A stretch of DNA of 64,000 nt, taken from contig NC_061514.1 in the NCBI RefSeq assembly GCF_022539505.1, positions 330,939,090-331,003,089 of the forward strand, written 5' to 3'. Position numbers and translations under genes: made by a program. The notes below the pieces were generated by a model, which had not been told where the DNA came from, searched no databases, and saw nothing but the letters and a program-made list of their open reading frames with translations. Of the stretch, positions 1-14,894 are shown in pieces. Source of the DNA: Lolium rigidum (taxonomy: Eukaryota > Streptophyta > Magnoliopsida > Poales > Poaceae). Within the stretch, counting starts at the first letter, position 1; every line of letters begins with the position of its first letter.

Positions 1-736
1 TTTTTCCGGGCTTGTTTAAATACCTGTACATATTGATACGGAACAATACTAGATTTCCCAACCTGTCAGACCCAGTGTTTCCCTTTTCATCGTCTCAGCT
101 CTTGGATGAGCATCGCCTTGGGCATAATTGATTTAGAATTGTTCATGATGACAGGAGTTGCTTTCCAGTTCTTTGGTTGATGCTGTTCTGATGCTCTTCA
201 GTATGCGTATGCACACTTCAATTCCATTCCAGTTGTTACAGGAGTATATGTCGGTTATCAGTGTAAAGGTATTTGCATTTAACCCCAAGTTTATATATCC
301 TCAAATCCTTTTACTTCATCAGGAACGGGGTGGAGACGACGAGATGCGCCAAGAAGCGATAGAGGAAGGTCATCTCGCATGGGCATGGCCAGCCCGTGTG
401 CTCGAGCACCTTGAGCACAGTGCGACGAAAAGGTCAACACTGTCACCGCTGCTGTTGGAGAGCAAATTCTTCCCTGGTGTAGTGCAATCCCCACATTCAA
501 TGGATATTGAAGGCTGAACAATTCTACATCGATCAATGACGTATGAACAACTAGGAAAAAAAACCACATTAACAGAGCAAAGAATAATATCAGTGTACAT
601 GTGGCTAATCATACTAACGTTTCTTTTGCGGGAAATAATATTTGTTTCTCTTTCTCCGGTGATACTGATACTGGTGCTCCTTGCTATTCTGTTATCATGG
701 CATTCATCCGTGTATGGTGGTGATGTCTGAAGACAA
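1..736. other. Intergenic; possible last exon of an upstream gene
   Basis: No recognisable domain. An acceptor-like site (tcatcag, ending near 321) precedes an open stretch to a stop at 515-517. It encodes about 65 residues rich in charged and Leu residues that match no family I know. It could be the 3' end of a gene starting left of the window or chance. A short copy of the U2-duplication sequence (gtgtacatgtggctaatcat) appears near 592-613. Confidence 0.2.
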
Positions 737-823
737 AGCAAAGAGAACATCACTGTACATGTGGGATGTGGCTAATCGTATTTGTGTTCTGAGTGAGAGC
801 AAAACTCGAAGTGGCACTCCTTG

Positions 824-846
824 TTTTTTTTTTTTTTTTTTGAGAA
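824..846 (-). mobile_element. Minimal poly-A retro-insertion (LINE-type tail)
   Basis: A 23-bp insert made of T18 followed by gagaa. On the minus strand this is ttctc plus an A18 tail. It is flanked by a perfect 17-bp direct repeat (cgaagtggcactccttg at 807-823 and 847-863). The matching place in copy B (about 9088-9110) has the target once and no insert. Only the last few bases of a template plus poly-A seem to have been integrated, as expected for extreme 5' truncation. Confidence 0.75.
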
Positions 847-875
847 CGAAGTGGCACTCCTTGTGAGTGGTACAC

Positions 876-1185
876 GCGGAATCCTAGGTGATGGGTTCAC
901 CCGCATGGTTTCAGTTAACGAGGAGTTTTGGGCCGCGGCCCATCAACAGGGAGCCAGTAGGCCTCGGGTTTTTTCGGTTTTTGTCGAGTTTTTTTCTGGT
1001 TTTTCTTGGGTTTCGGTTTTCTTTTGATTTTTTTTTGGTTTTTCTTTTTTCTTTTTTCTTTATTAACAAATTTTAAAGTCAAGCAAAATTTTAATCTAAG
1101 CAAATTTTAAATCTGGGTAATTTTTAAATCTAAGCAAATTTAGAATCTGGCAAATTTGAAATCTTAGCGATGGTTAGCTGCTCTT
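876..1185. mobile_element. Possible insertion bounded by a 9-bp repeat
   Basis: gtggtacac occurs at 867-875 and at 1186-1194, and the DNA between has no counterpart in copy B. The block starts GC-rich with a palindromic gggccgcggccc, then runs into a pyrimidine-rich tract and AT-rich repeats of the aaatctaagcaaatttt type. I see no terminal inverted repeats, so class is unassigned. The 9-bp repeat length would suit a Mutator-type event but does not prove one. Confidence 0.4.
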
Positions 1186-1208
1186 GTGGTACACCATGGA
1201 CACATGTT

Positions 1209-2372
1209 CTTTTTTTTGAGACAACCTGCTAGACTTTATTATTCGACAGTAATGTTTACAAGTGGCGGCCAACTCCAAGAGATAAACTATGTCTAGCTAG
1301 GTTGTGAGCTTCAAAATTCGAAGCCCTTCCTTCAAAAACGATCTTGCAGTCGATGAAAGATGCAGATCGTGATTTGATTTCCGAGATAAGTTCCATATCT
1401 TCCCATACTTCCATCAGATATGTCTGTAACCACCGTCTTGCAATCAGAAGCAATCAGGATTCTTGAGAGGTTGAGATCTTCCGCCAAGGATAGCGCCTCG
1501 CGACAGGCAAGAGCTTCGAGGATAGTGATGCCTGGGAAGATAACTGAAGAAGCACCCAGATAGACTCCATTATAATCTCTACAGAGGGCAGCAGCCACAC
1601 CCCAATTTCCAGTCTTAGAAATAGCGGCATCAACGTTTAACTTCGCCACGGCTGAGGGCGGTGGTGACCAGGTTGGAGAAGCATTCGGTACCCGAGCTTG
1701 TACCCCACCAATAGCCAAGGGTTTTGACAAATCCTTCAGCTCTGAAATAAAGCGACCTATGAACTCATGAGTAGAAAGCGGGCTTTGAAAAATATCCTCG
1801 TGAATTGCCTTTCTCTTTGCTGACCAGATAGCCCAAAGAGTGATTGTTAGTCGGATAAATTGTTCATGCGGTAACGTCTCAAGGAGATGGAACAGCCACA
1901 ATTTCGCATTGGTTTGCCCACATGCAATCATATGCTCCACCATTAGATCATCCGACAAAGCCCAAACACTATTAACCATGTTGCACTCAATAAGGGAATG
2001 CCTCCATGAATCATCGGAACCACATAACGATAATCGGCTTGTCCTTGACATGTTCCTATGCTCAAGTACATCTGTAGTAGGAATCGATTGTTGGGCTAGT
2101 CTCCAAAGGAAAACTCGGATTTTTGAAGGAACTTTGGTTTTCCAGAGTGTTGACCAACACTTTTCTTCAGCCTTATCATTCGAGGAACCAGCATTGCCTT
2201 CAAAATAATTTTCCCTTTGCACTCTAGTATTGACTATCATTCTATAGGCCGATTTAACAGAGAAGATCCCTCGGAGATCATAATGCCATGCCCAGAAATC
2301 AGACTGTCTAGAGGTGCAGAGGGGAATACTCAAAATAGTTGTAGCATCCATTGGCAGAAAGAATTCACGGAT
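1209..2372 (-). mobile_element. 5'-truncated LINE, 3' end with RNase H
   Basis: The insert is bounded by the 8-bp repeat cacatgtt (1201-1208 and 2373-2380). A poly-T run at 1210-1217 is the poly-A tail of a minus-strand LINE. Coding DNA (2372 down to 1256) encodes the tail of a reverse transcriptase with a zf-RVT-like region (WSTLWKTKVPSKIRVFLWR, later WRHSLIECN) and an RNase H domain with LNVDA, the Glu of LEALACREA, and IASDC. A frameshift near 1430-1450 moves the end (NFEAHNLARHSLSL) into another frame, so it is dead. The reverse transcriptase core is missing through 5' truncation. Copy B at about 9141-9160 is the unoccupied site. Confidence 0.88.
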
Positions 2373-2472
2373 CACATGTTTTCATCTGATTGTTGATGTT
2401 GAATACCTGCACATCCAGGCAGGTGACGCTAATACAGACTGAATAGAAGCCCTGTTACAGGAAAACCGTTAG

Positions 2473-2625
2473 TGGGCCGTCCACCACATGGGCTGATCTT
2501 TCCTTGTTAGGCTTCGGACCTCCAAGATGGCAGGGGAAATGAACCAGCGCTGCCGCTGCTGCTCGTTTGGTTTAGTCCCACCTCGCCTGTGGAGAGAAGA
2601 GAGGCGGCCGACGAGGCTATAAAAA
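2473..2625 (+). promoter_or_regulatory. U2 snRNA promoter, copy A (MSP, USE, TATA)
   Basis: The USE-like element gtcccacctcg lies at 2575-2585 (plant consensus RTCCCACATCG) and tataaaaa at 2618-2625. They are 32 bp apart, the spacing of Pol II-type plant snRNA genes; Pol III genes are about 10 bp shorter. Two inverted RGCCCR boxes, the monocot-specific promoter (MSP) motif, lie upstream at 2473-2478 and 2489-2494. The RNA starts 33 bp after the first T of the TATA box, as in copy B. Confidence 0.8.
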
Positions 2626-2650
2626 GCAAGGGAGGGCAGCGTATAGAAGC

Positions 2651-2845
2651 ATACCTTTCTCGGCCTTTTGGCTAAGATCAAGTGTAGTATCTGTTCTTAT
2701 CAGTTTAATATCTGATATGTGGGCCATGTGCTCACAACGATATTAAATTTATTTTTTGTGGGGAAGGGCCCACCACAGTAGCTTGCTGCTGGGGTCCTCA
2801 CGTGTCGCCTGGGTGTTGCACTACAGCCCAGGCATGGCGCACCCC
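2651..2845 (+). ncRNA. U2: U2 spliceosomal snRNA, copy A
   Basis: Begins with the canonical atacctttctcggcctttt, contains gtagta, which pairs with the intron branch site, an Sm-site-like tract (aatttattttttgtgg) and the terminal stem gcctggg/cccaggc. Length is 195 nt, normal for plant U2. About eight positions differ from copy B. Those I checked in stems IIa (gtgggc/gctcac) and III (cagtagc/gctgctg) turn a Watson-Crick pair into a G-U wobble, so folding is kept. With a full promoter it is probably functional. Confidence 0.92.
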
Positions 2846-2905
2846 AACCAAAGCAAACTGAAAATTTGTGTGCTGGGCTGAATGTATACTTACAGTTGGC
2901 AAGAG

Positions 2906-3529
2906 GACAGATAGTTTGGTTCTTTTCTGATGGACGACAACTGAAGACAGGTGACAGCTCACATATCCTCTCATACCTGTACTTGATTTACTCTGCAATT
3001 GAAAATGATTGATTCGGTCAGCTCTTCTCATCCAATCATGATACTTCAAGGTCAGCTCTTTCCCATCCATTTGCAAGCAAAATTTATTTTAGAAACATGA
3101 GGCAACGTTGTGGCTTTTGCACCGGCTGATTCACGCAAATTTTAGTGGCCCAAGGAGGAGACGCTGCTTTGCTGTAAGTCACCCAATCCTTTATCATATG
3201 GAAGTCTCCTGTCTTGTATAGCTTCTTCCTTCGACGGCTCGACAGATAATCGGTCGTACGGATTACCTCAAGTAGTGCTTCGCCAGGTAATAATCACCAA
3301 AGTCTCCATCCAGATTATATTTCTTTTGACCAAGGATGTTATACAGATCCATTCTTATAGTTTCCAATCACATGTATACAGGGAGGTGGTTTGTGTATTC
3401 TTCTACCAATCAATCGAAACTGCCACTGTTAACTTCTTTCTATCGCTGAACAACAGAGCTGGTGATCCAAAAAACTTGAGAAATTGGCGGAACTGAATTC
3501 AGGGGTACACCATTCCATATCCAAACAAG
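2906..3529. other. Upstream region of the kinase-LRR gene
   Basis: No domain-bearing ORF. It probably holds the promoter and the 5' leader or first intron of the gene that starts about 3.5 kb. I see no convincing TATA box or start exon. The N-terminus of the gene may therefore lie here unseen. Confidence 0.3.
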
Positions 3530-7481
<3,952 letters not shown>

Positions 7482-7570
7482 CTGACGTTGTGCTACTGCC
7501 TCTCTTTATGTTTGTCCTCCTTCGACCCGGTACAGTCCTCGAGGGATTGCTTGGCTGCGATGTAATGTGA

Positions 7571-9029
7571 AGGGCGTTCCGGGCCATTGGTTTACGGATG
7601 CTGAGCCAAAACCCCAAAACTGCTGTGTTTTGGAGTAATGATGCCAGTACTGAATGCTATTTATTCAGTGTGCTATGTAGGTGAAGGAACGGGATAATAC
7701 ATGTGCTCTTTTCATTTACAGATAAATCTCCTCAGACTGTCATAGATAAGTCTGTCTTTTTTTTACAAACTGAAGAACGCTGCATTCATTTACCCGAGGA
7801 ACTGGATCTTGTCGATTTTTCTGATTTCATGCGGACTATCCTTCTCTGCTTTTGATTTTTGAGGCATTCTGTTGTGCTTATTTCCAGTGTAGTACTATAT
7901 ATGGTTGACCACTTGCTCGGGCAGATACGTCTTCAGGTTGCAACAAAACAACGCCTAAATCTTGCTCCGTTGATGTATTTATGAGCCGTCAGGAATGCAC
8001 CATGGATGATGGGCGATAATAATCTCTTAGCAGTTTGCCTGTTGTCGTTAACTCATCTGTTTGGTAGTAGTAATGTTTGCAGTACGGTCGGACTTACCAT
8101 CAGGCAATTCCTGTTTTTTTTTTTGTGCTTGCATTTTTTGTATGTAAAATGTGGGATGCTGGGCGTATGAAATCAACTTACCATTTGAAACTCAGGCTCT
8201 GATTTCTCCAATCAAGAGCCAAACACCACCTGTTATTTGTTTCTCAGCTACATGAATAGTCATGAAAAAATTGAGATTTCTTTTACATCATGTATATATG
8301 TATGGAGACGTATATGCCACATCACCCTGATGCATGATTTCTCAAGGCCGGGTGTCATCAGCCAAAAGCACCCAGTCGTTTGAATTTCTTTCCCCAGGAT
8401 TATCAATCAAGCACTCTTCGAGGATCCACAGTGTATGCCAAATAGTAGTTCTAAATAGTGAAATTTGCGTTTTGGCATTGGTTCTCTCCATTGTGGAGGG
8501 CATTGCCATAGCTAAAAATTATGGCATGAGAGCAAGTAGTTGCTCCTACAGCCAAATTATTTTTCTCCCTCCCCTCTCTAGTGTCTCTCTTTGTCGTGGG
8601 CCATGTAAAGTTAAGGAGAGAAACAGTGTAGGAAACTTAGTCATTTGCCACCGAAGCTATCTTTGATTACCTGGCATATTTGGCCTTGGAACTGTGGTTG
8701 CTCCTCTAGCACACATAGCCATCACCTTCATTATGGACAGAGTCTTCAGACTGCGCTACACAAACAGGCCAAGTAAAACATAAATTTGATTTGCTATTTG
8801 GAGTCAGTATGTAAACCTATTGCAGAAACTTGCTCTCCTCCTTTTTTTTTCACTGAAACGTTGTGAAATCACTATTTACGTTTCTAGCCAGGTGGTGTGT
8901 TCTGACAACAAAAATTTCCACTAGTGTCGGTGATAGCCAACCAGATCGGGTTTTGATCATACTCCGCAGCTTCTCGACTCGGGAGAACAAGCTTTCATAG
9001 GAAACAACGCAAAGTTCTCTTTCAAGCTG
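7571..9029. other. 3' flank and intergenic DNA
   Basis: AT-rich, no recognisable coding domain. Around 8440-8720 there is a short hairpin (gccata...tatggc) and mixed low-complexity sequence that may be decayed transposon. A 110-codon ORF at 8334-8666 has no family features and unusual composition, so I do not call it a gene. Confidence 0.4.
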
Positions 9030-9226
9030 GCATGACTAAAAAAATATCATCGTACATGTGGTTAATCATGTTTGTGTTCTGACTTAGAGCAAAACTCAAA
9101 GTGGCACGCCTTGTGAGTTGTGAGTAGTACTAGTACGCCATGGACACATGTTTTCATCTGATTGTTGATGTTGAATCCCTGCACATCCAGGTGAATTTAC
9201 AAGCCCAGTTACAGGAAAACCGTTAC

Positions 9227-9393
9227 TGGGCCGTCCAGCATATGGGCTGCTCTTTCCTTGTTAGTTTTCGGTGCTCCAAGATGGCAGGGAAAAAGAACAG
9301 AACCGGTATCCTCCAGCGCTACGGTGCTGCTCGTTTCGTTTAGTCCCACCTCGCCAGTGGAGAGAAGAGAGGCGGTCGACGAGGCTATAAAAA
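9227..9393 (+). promoter_or_regulatory. U2 snRNA promoter, copy B (MSP, USE, TATA)
   Basis: Same arrangement as copy A: inverted RGCCCR boxes at 9227-9232 and 9243-9248, USE-like gtcccacctcg at 9343-9353, tataaaaa at 9386-9393. USE-TATA spacing is again 32 bp, the Pol II class. Confidence 0.8.
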
Positions 9394-9418
9394 GCAAGGG
9401 AGGCCAGCGTTTAGAAGC

Positions 9419-9613
9419 ATACCTTTCTCGGCCTTTTGGCTAAGATCAAGTGTAGTATCTGTTCTTATCAGTTTAATATCTGATATGTGGGCCATGTGCC
9501 CACAATGATATTAAATTTATTTTTTGTGGGGGAGGGCCCACTACAGTAGCTTGCTACTGGGGTCCTCACGTGTCGCCTGGGTGTTGCACTACTGCCCAGG
9601 CCTGGCGCACCCC
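9419..9613 (+). ncRNA. U2: U2 spliceosomal snRNA, copy B
   Basis: 195 nt, same start and branch-site recognition element as copy A. Stem IIa (gtgggc/gcccac) and stem III (cagtagc/gctactg) are perfectly paired, so this copy looks closer to the ancestral form. It acts in the major spliceosome by pairing with the intron branch point. Downstream caaaactgaaaa-like sequence resembles the plant snRNA 3' box loosely. Confidence 0.95.
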
Positions 9614-9660
9614 AACCAAAGCAAACTGAAAATTTTGAGTTGAATGCATACTTGCAGTAT

Positions 9661-12198
9661 TTGAACTGTGTTCCTTGATGTCTCCATCTACCCAACGGGA
9701 GGACGATTGAAAACAAGGTGTAAATAAGGACAAATCCGTTTGATCGAAATGTAGCTAAGTTGTGTTTCACTTAATCTTCAGTAATCACACCGAAATCTGC
9801 ACTGCAGCAGAGAAACACCACCAGACTGCAGACATGACTAGCAGGTACCGGCTTGAGCGTCTTTCTAGCTTGAGCGTCTTTCTGAAGCGAGAAGTGCCTG
9901 GTTGGAGATGGTGATAAGCTAATAATAGCAATAAATAATGCCTGTAGCTATTTGTTGCTGCTAGATTAAGTATTCTGTATTACATATACACAAGGCAGAG
10001 CGCAATATACTGTAGCCCATTCTAATTGAAATAAATTCAGCCAAAATATCTGAACACTGCTACACTGAAGAAAATACAAAATGTGATCACATGAAGAAAA
10101 ACTTTGTGATGACTGAGAAAGAATGGCCGAGCGTCGGACACTATGTTAAGGCTTTCAGAAAGATGCATGTTTCATGCTAAAATAATCTCAACTATTGGTC
10201 ATCATATGTTGTTTCTGGATGTGCACACCTTTTTGCATGTACCACCATCCAGCATGTTGGAAGAAATATTTCTTTGTGTTGATCCATTCTTTGTCACCAA
10301 GTTTCTTTCTATATAAGAAAAGCCAATAATTGATTAAATTTCTGACCAGTTTGACTTTAGGCAAACAATGTTAAATTTCAATGCCATCTAGTTTGAGATG
10401 AAGAATGTGTGAACAAATTAACTACATTGTGTCAAGAATGAATAGGAAAGACATCAACCGATAGCCCATCCCCCTAATTGATATATTGACACTACTGTGT
10501 ATCATGAAAACATATCAGCAGTGATAAGCACACCACGAAAAAAGAAACTGCCATATCTGTCTTATATGGAGGTGACAAGCTAAGTAAATTATATTAAAGA
10601 TAAATAGTGTTAACTATGATAAGTAATGAAGATATTTAACAATGCATATTGGATATGCTGGCAAGTTGATTCATGCTCAAAGCAAGAGAATTAGTGCTCT
10701 GACCTTCTTTCCAAACGTCCTCCTTGGAAATCCTTTTCTGTTGCCTCAGACCCAGTTCATTCCTTGCTCGTTTCCTGTCTGTTGACTCCTTTCGCAGGAG
10801 GTTCATCGGGTTCTTCATCATTCCAAGCATGGTCTTTCACACCTCGTCATTTTCATCTCCCATTGTGCATCCTTGGAACCATACCAACTAGCGTCGTCTT
10901 CAATAATCAGTCTCTTTCACGGCTTCAAAAGGATACCGATTCATCCTGCTATTAAGATTATAACAACCAAATGTCAGGATTCTTGTACCACATATGCCAC
11001 TAGAAGGGACTATAGAAAACTCCACAGCTTTGATAACCGGAAATTACTGATCGAGTCTTGCAAATATAGGTTAAATTACAGTGATGTCCTATTATCAACT
11101 ATAATAGAATATCCAGTAAATACATCTGGAAGATCAGGTTCCCCTGTTTGTGTTTACTTTTCATAAATTGGTACTTTTTATGAGAGCATTTCCAGTGTTG
11201 AGGGCGCTCAAGGTGCTCATCGTGTTGCTGTTTACCTAGGATTCACCCGTGAGAAGAAACTGGAAGCTTGTCCTAGTGCTATCTATTGGGGTGGTCGCTG
11301 ACTCGATGTTGGCAACGTCGCGGATTGTGAGTTTTGCAGCATATGATCTCCAGCTTGATTTCACATCTACGTGTTCTGCAAGTGCATCGACTGGGCTCAA
11401 TTTGGATCATGCTCATGATGTGAGACTAAATATGTAAACTTGGCACCAAATAAATGAAAGCTTTGATGTGGTATAGTACTGTTAAAAGGACACTTAAGTC
11501 TTTAACGAGGAGCCATATATTATTGCTAAGAGGACGACACAGGGCGCCATTAATGAAGACTGGAACTTTGGTATTATATATCATAGTTAATTTGGAACCA
11601 AATAACAATAAAGAAGATTCATTCTGTAGGCAACCTGAAATTTTATTTGCTAGCATACTGTGGACTACATTTTAATTGTCATCAACGCAACTGATGCACT
11701 TCTGCACAAGGGCAAGTACTATAGGGAAAACATGCTTCTTCCATTCGAGGTTGGGTGGTTGTATTCGAACCAGCACTAGTTCCCTTATACTTGTGTTGAA
11801 TAGTGTACTTCCATGAGGTTAAGATTAATTAGACCATGCAGTAGGAACAAATGAGAAACAAAGTGATTAACTGATTATTTTGTAACACATATAAGGAATT
11901 CAGAAACAAAGAAAGTAAAGAACTGGGTCTAATGAGCACCTCTTGCTTATTTATGAGTTAGTTTACAAAAGTATCAGAGTCAGAGAAAGTCGACCACATG
12001 TGGAGATCTCGCACTACTGAACAGCCCAGGAAAAAGAGAAGAACAAACTGCACAAGAGATTGGGTCTGCAATTAGGAAAATTAGGGAAAAGGATAACCCA
12101 AGGAGTCAAAGAAGGAACAAAGAGGCCGGCTGGGTACCTTAACACATGTCTGTCGAGCGAACCCCATGGCAGGCTGATTGTCAGCTTGCGGAATGATG
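9661..12198. other. Intergenic, no gene supported
   Basis: Mostly AT-rich. A minus-strand stretch about 10690-10870 reads in one frame as an acidic, Pro-rich peptide (AWNDEEPDEPPAKG) that could be an exon relic, but it is interrupted by stops. Nothing else is recognisable. Confidence 0.35.
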
Positions 12199-12450
12199 TT
12201 ATGTATGTGGAAAACCCAAATTTATCGAATCAATGAATCTCAAGCCTGAGAGCAAGTCCATGAGATCTTCATCCAAAAGAGCCCAGGAGCACTTAGACAT
12301 TGTATAATGTGGCAGAGCATGCTCCCTAGTATGTTCATCTACACCACAAATACAACAAGCCCTGGCAGTGGACTGGAGTGAGCATTTGAAAAACTGGAAC
12401 AAGCTGAAGACTGTATATGCAGCATTCTTTACTCTCCAACAGTTTCTGAA
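12199..12450 (-). pseudogene. Possible LINE zinc-binding (zf-RVT) relic
   Basis: The minus strand reads ACCICGVDEHTREHALPHYT followed by a Trp-containing tail. This follows the C-x2-C...E...HA...C pattern of the zf-RVT zinc-binding domain found after reverse transcriptase in plant LINEs, with the last Cys shifted. No reverse transcriptase is attached. It is a short degenerate fragment. Confidence 0.4.
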
Positions 12451-12704
12451 AAACCATGGATCTAAGTTAACTGAAGAGTAGAGATGCAACTGTAAAACAT
12501 GCAAGATGGTTATCGACAAGCTTATGTGAAGTGCACCCGAAATCAGCCATGTCGAGCTCAAGCTTTATTCTTTAATAATTCAACAGGTTTCAAGCTCGCC
12601 GTTATCTCTAATTCACTCAGCCTCCATTATCAGATAAAAAAAACAGCCTCCATTAAACAATATTCTAACTGTTCCCCTTCTAACCAGCAACACCTGTTCT
12701 TGTT

Positions 12705-14894
12705 CTAGAGCAGGCCAAAAACCTTTCTAACTACTCTAGACAGTGGTCCTCTTAGAGGTTGCTTATCCTGCATGTCGAAGTCATCATCCCTGAGTGTATA
12801 ACCTTTCTCCATTATTATTCCACTTGCTGAATCATCTATCACATAGTCCTGTTCTCTGTTAGTCTCAGTAAAATCAGAAGGCTTCTCGGGCATTTCTGGT
12901 GAGCATCTAACATCTTCAACCTTAGCTTTGTTGTTATTCTTGTATACTTCATCGAGATGTTTTGACGATGACAATAAAGAAGGTATCTCATTTTTGGCTG
13001 AGATGAGAGGCTGTACTCCGTCATCCACACAACTTTGATCCATATGATAAGTGGGGAGCTGGCGGTCCTCCTCTTGTTCTTCATTGCTATACAGATGCAA
13101 TTTGTCAAGAATCCTCCATGTGACAGCATCTGGTGAAAGGCCATTCCTTCTCATCTCCTTCACCACCTGATAGACTAACTTCTTAGACCCCTGCTTGCAG
13201 GCAGTGTCGATGAGTATATTGTAGCACACGACACCGGGATAAACCCCACAGTCAACTAACTCATACAGGAAATCACATGCCTGTTCCAGTTTCCCGAGTT
13301 TGCAAAGGCCTCTGAAGATTGCACTGTACACATAACCATCATGTATCCCAGATGGCCAGACTACATTATCCCAAAATGCCTTTGCCTTCTCGAGTTGTCC
13401 TGCCCCGCACAGCCCTTTGATCACCAACGTGTGAGTAACAGAGTCGGCAACAACATTATTCGACTTCATTTCGTCGAAGAGCTGAATTGCTTCCTCAACT
13501 TGCCCAAGGCAGAACAGTCCCTTGAGGACAGAGTTGTAGGTGACAACATTAGGGGCGCACCGGCGCCGGGGCATCAAAGTATGCAGCACATGCAGGGCTT
13601 CTGCATGCTCGCCTGCATCCAGGTATCCAGAAATGAGGGTGGTGAACGTGACGACATCAGGAGCACAGAATTTCCCATTGATCATGTCGTCCACAATCTT
13701 TCTAGCCTCCTGGGCCCGCCCAACTTTGCAGAAGCCATGGACAACAGTGTTCATGGTGATTACATCCGGCCTGCATTCCCCCTGCAGCATGGACACGAGC
13801 ACACTGAGCTGCTCGCTGGGGTTGTCCACGGCACGCAGCGCCCCAAGGAACATATTGTATAGCCTAGTCCTGGTCTCCTCATCAGGCTTGTCATGACCAG
13901 TTTGGGGCTGCAGCATCAGCTCCAGGACATCCTTGGCCTTGGCGAGCTCTTTCTCCCGGCAGAGCTCCTCGACGAGTACCTTGAATGTCACCTCTCTCGG
14001 CCGATACCCGAAACGCACGCCTTCCGTCACCAGCTGGTATGCCCTGAGGCGTCCCCCGGGCTTCTTACTGGTGCACAGCCCGTGAACAATGCAGTTGTAG
14101 GACACGGTGCTCGGGCAGAGGCCCCGCTTCCCCATGATGTACACTATCCGAGACGCGCCATGGTGCTGCCCAGCCCGGCACAGCGAGTCGATCATCTGGG
14201 CGTAGGCGAACTCGTCGGGGACGCCACACCGACGCTGCGGCATCTCCTCCGCGACGCGGAAGACGAGGTGGAAGAACCCCTCGTCGCACAGGCACTGCAC
14301 GAGGTTGGCGAACGCGGCGTTCTTGAGCCCCTGGTCCTCGTTGTGGAGCCGCTCCATGCTTGGCCAGAGTCGGTTGTCGACGAGGTTCATGGCGGCCTCG
14401 ACGTCGCGGCTGCGGAGGAAGGCCTTGACGAGGTAGGTTTGCGCGAGGGAGCTGGGAGCGAGGCCCCAGTGTTGCATTTCGTCGAGCAGGTTGTGGGCGG
14501 CGGCAGGGTCGGCGGCGTTGGCGTAGCCGCTGAGGAGCGCCGCGTATGAGGCGGCATCCGGGGGCACGCGCATGCGTATGAGGAGGCGGTGGGCGAGGAG
14601 GAGGAGCCATGGTGCCGCGGCGGAGGAGAGGAGCGCGAGGAGGCGGTTGTAGTTGGGGAGGGAGGGCAGGAACGGGGCGGCCTGGAGTAGGCGGAGCGTG
14701 AGGAGGGGCGTGCGGGCACGGAGGAGGCGGCGGAGGAGGCCGTTGGCGGTGGGTCCGTCGAGGCGGCGCCACGGGGAGGATGTGGAGAGGAGGAGCGCGA
14801 CGCGGTGGTGCGCCTCGGCGGAGCGGCCCGACGCGCAGAGCTCGTCCACCAGGCAGCCCAGGTCCGGCTGCTCGGGTTGCGTAGCCGCCGCCAT
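12705..14894 (-). CDS. P-class pentatricopeptide repeat protein
   Basis: Intronless, 729 codons, GC-rich at its 5' end as is usual for grass genes. From about residue 80 to 600 it is a run of 35-residue PPR motifs, for example VTFTTLISGYLDAGEHAEA, VTYNSVLKGLFCLGQVEEA and VCYNILIDTACKQGSKK. No E, DYW or SMR domain is seen, so it is P-class. Such proteins bind organellar RNA and affect its processing, stability or translation. I see no clear transit peptide: the N-terminus is MAAATQPEQPDLGCLVDEL. The last ~120 residues are acidic, non-PPR, and end in a basic-hydrophobic tail (RGPLSRVVRKVFGLL). It resembles the Arabidopsis At3g18020 type from memory, not tested. No frame breaks. Confidence 0.93.
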   Translation of the reverse strand: MAAATQPEQPDLGCLVDELCASGRSAEAHHRVALLLSTSSPWRRLDGPTANGLLRRLLRARTPLLTLRLLQAAPFLPSLPNYNRLLALLSSAAAPWLLLLAHRLLIRMRVPPDAASYAALLSGYANAADPAAAHNLLDEMQHWGLAPSSLAQTYLVKAFLRSRDVEAAMNLVDNRLWPSMERLHNEDQGLKNAAFANLVQCLCDEGFFHLVFRVAEEMPQRRCGVPDEFAYAQMIDSLCRAGQHHGASRIVYIMGKRGLCPSTVSYNCIVHGLCTSKKPGGRLRAYQLVTEGVRFGYRPREVTFKVLVEELCREKELAKAKDVLELMLQPQTGHDKPDEETRTRLYNMFLGALRAVDNPSEQLSVLVSMLQGECRPDVITMNTVVHGFCKVGRAQEARKIVDDMINGKFCAPDVVTFTTLISGYLDAGEHAEALHVLHTLMPRRRCAPNVVTYNSVLKGLFCLGQVEEAIQLFDEMKSNNVVADSVTHTLVIKGLCGAGQLEKAKAFWDNVVWPSGIHDGYVYSAIFRGLCKLGKLEQACDFLYELVDCGVYPGVVCYNILIDTACKQGSKKLVYQVVKEMRRNGLSPDAVTWRILDKLHLYSNEEQEEDRQLPTYHMDQSCVDDGVQPLISAKNEIPSLLSSSKHLDEVYKNNNKAKVEDVRCSPEMPEKPSDFTETNREQDYVIDDSASGIIMEKGYTLRDDDFDMQDKQPLRGPLSRVVRKVFGLL

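Larger units (their letters stand above)
737..2905 (+). repeat. Segmental duplication, copy A (carries U2 gene)
   Basis: Copy A and copy B (about 9030-9660) are direct repeats. They share the upstream tract (tgtacatgtgg...gtgttctga...gcaaaactc), the U2 promoter, the U2 RNA and about 30 bp beyond it. Copy A is longer only because it holds extra DNA at 824-846, 876-1185 and 1209-2372. Each block is bounded by a short direct repeat, and copy B is contiguous there for the first and third. Confidence 0.85.
9030..9660 (+). repeat. Segmental duplication, copy B (carries U2 gene)
   Basis: Direct repeat of copy A, offset 6768 bp at the RNA start. It lacks copy A's insertions: gcaaaactcaaagtggcacgcc and ccatggacacatgttttcatc are contiguous here. 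Similarity fades about 30-50 bp after the U2 3' end. The kinase-LRR gene lies wholly between the two copies. Confidence 0.85.

Noticed and set aside
8334..8666. 110-codon ORF after the kinase-LRR gene
   Set aside because: No domain, mixed Ser/Ile/Leu composition and no splice partners; likely chance or old transposon DNA.
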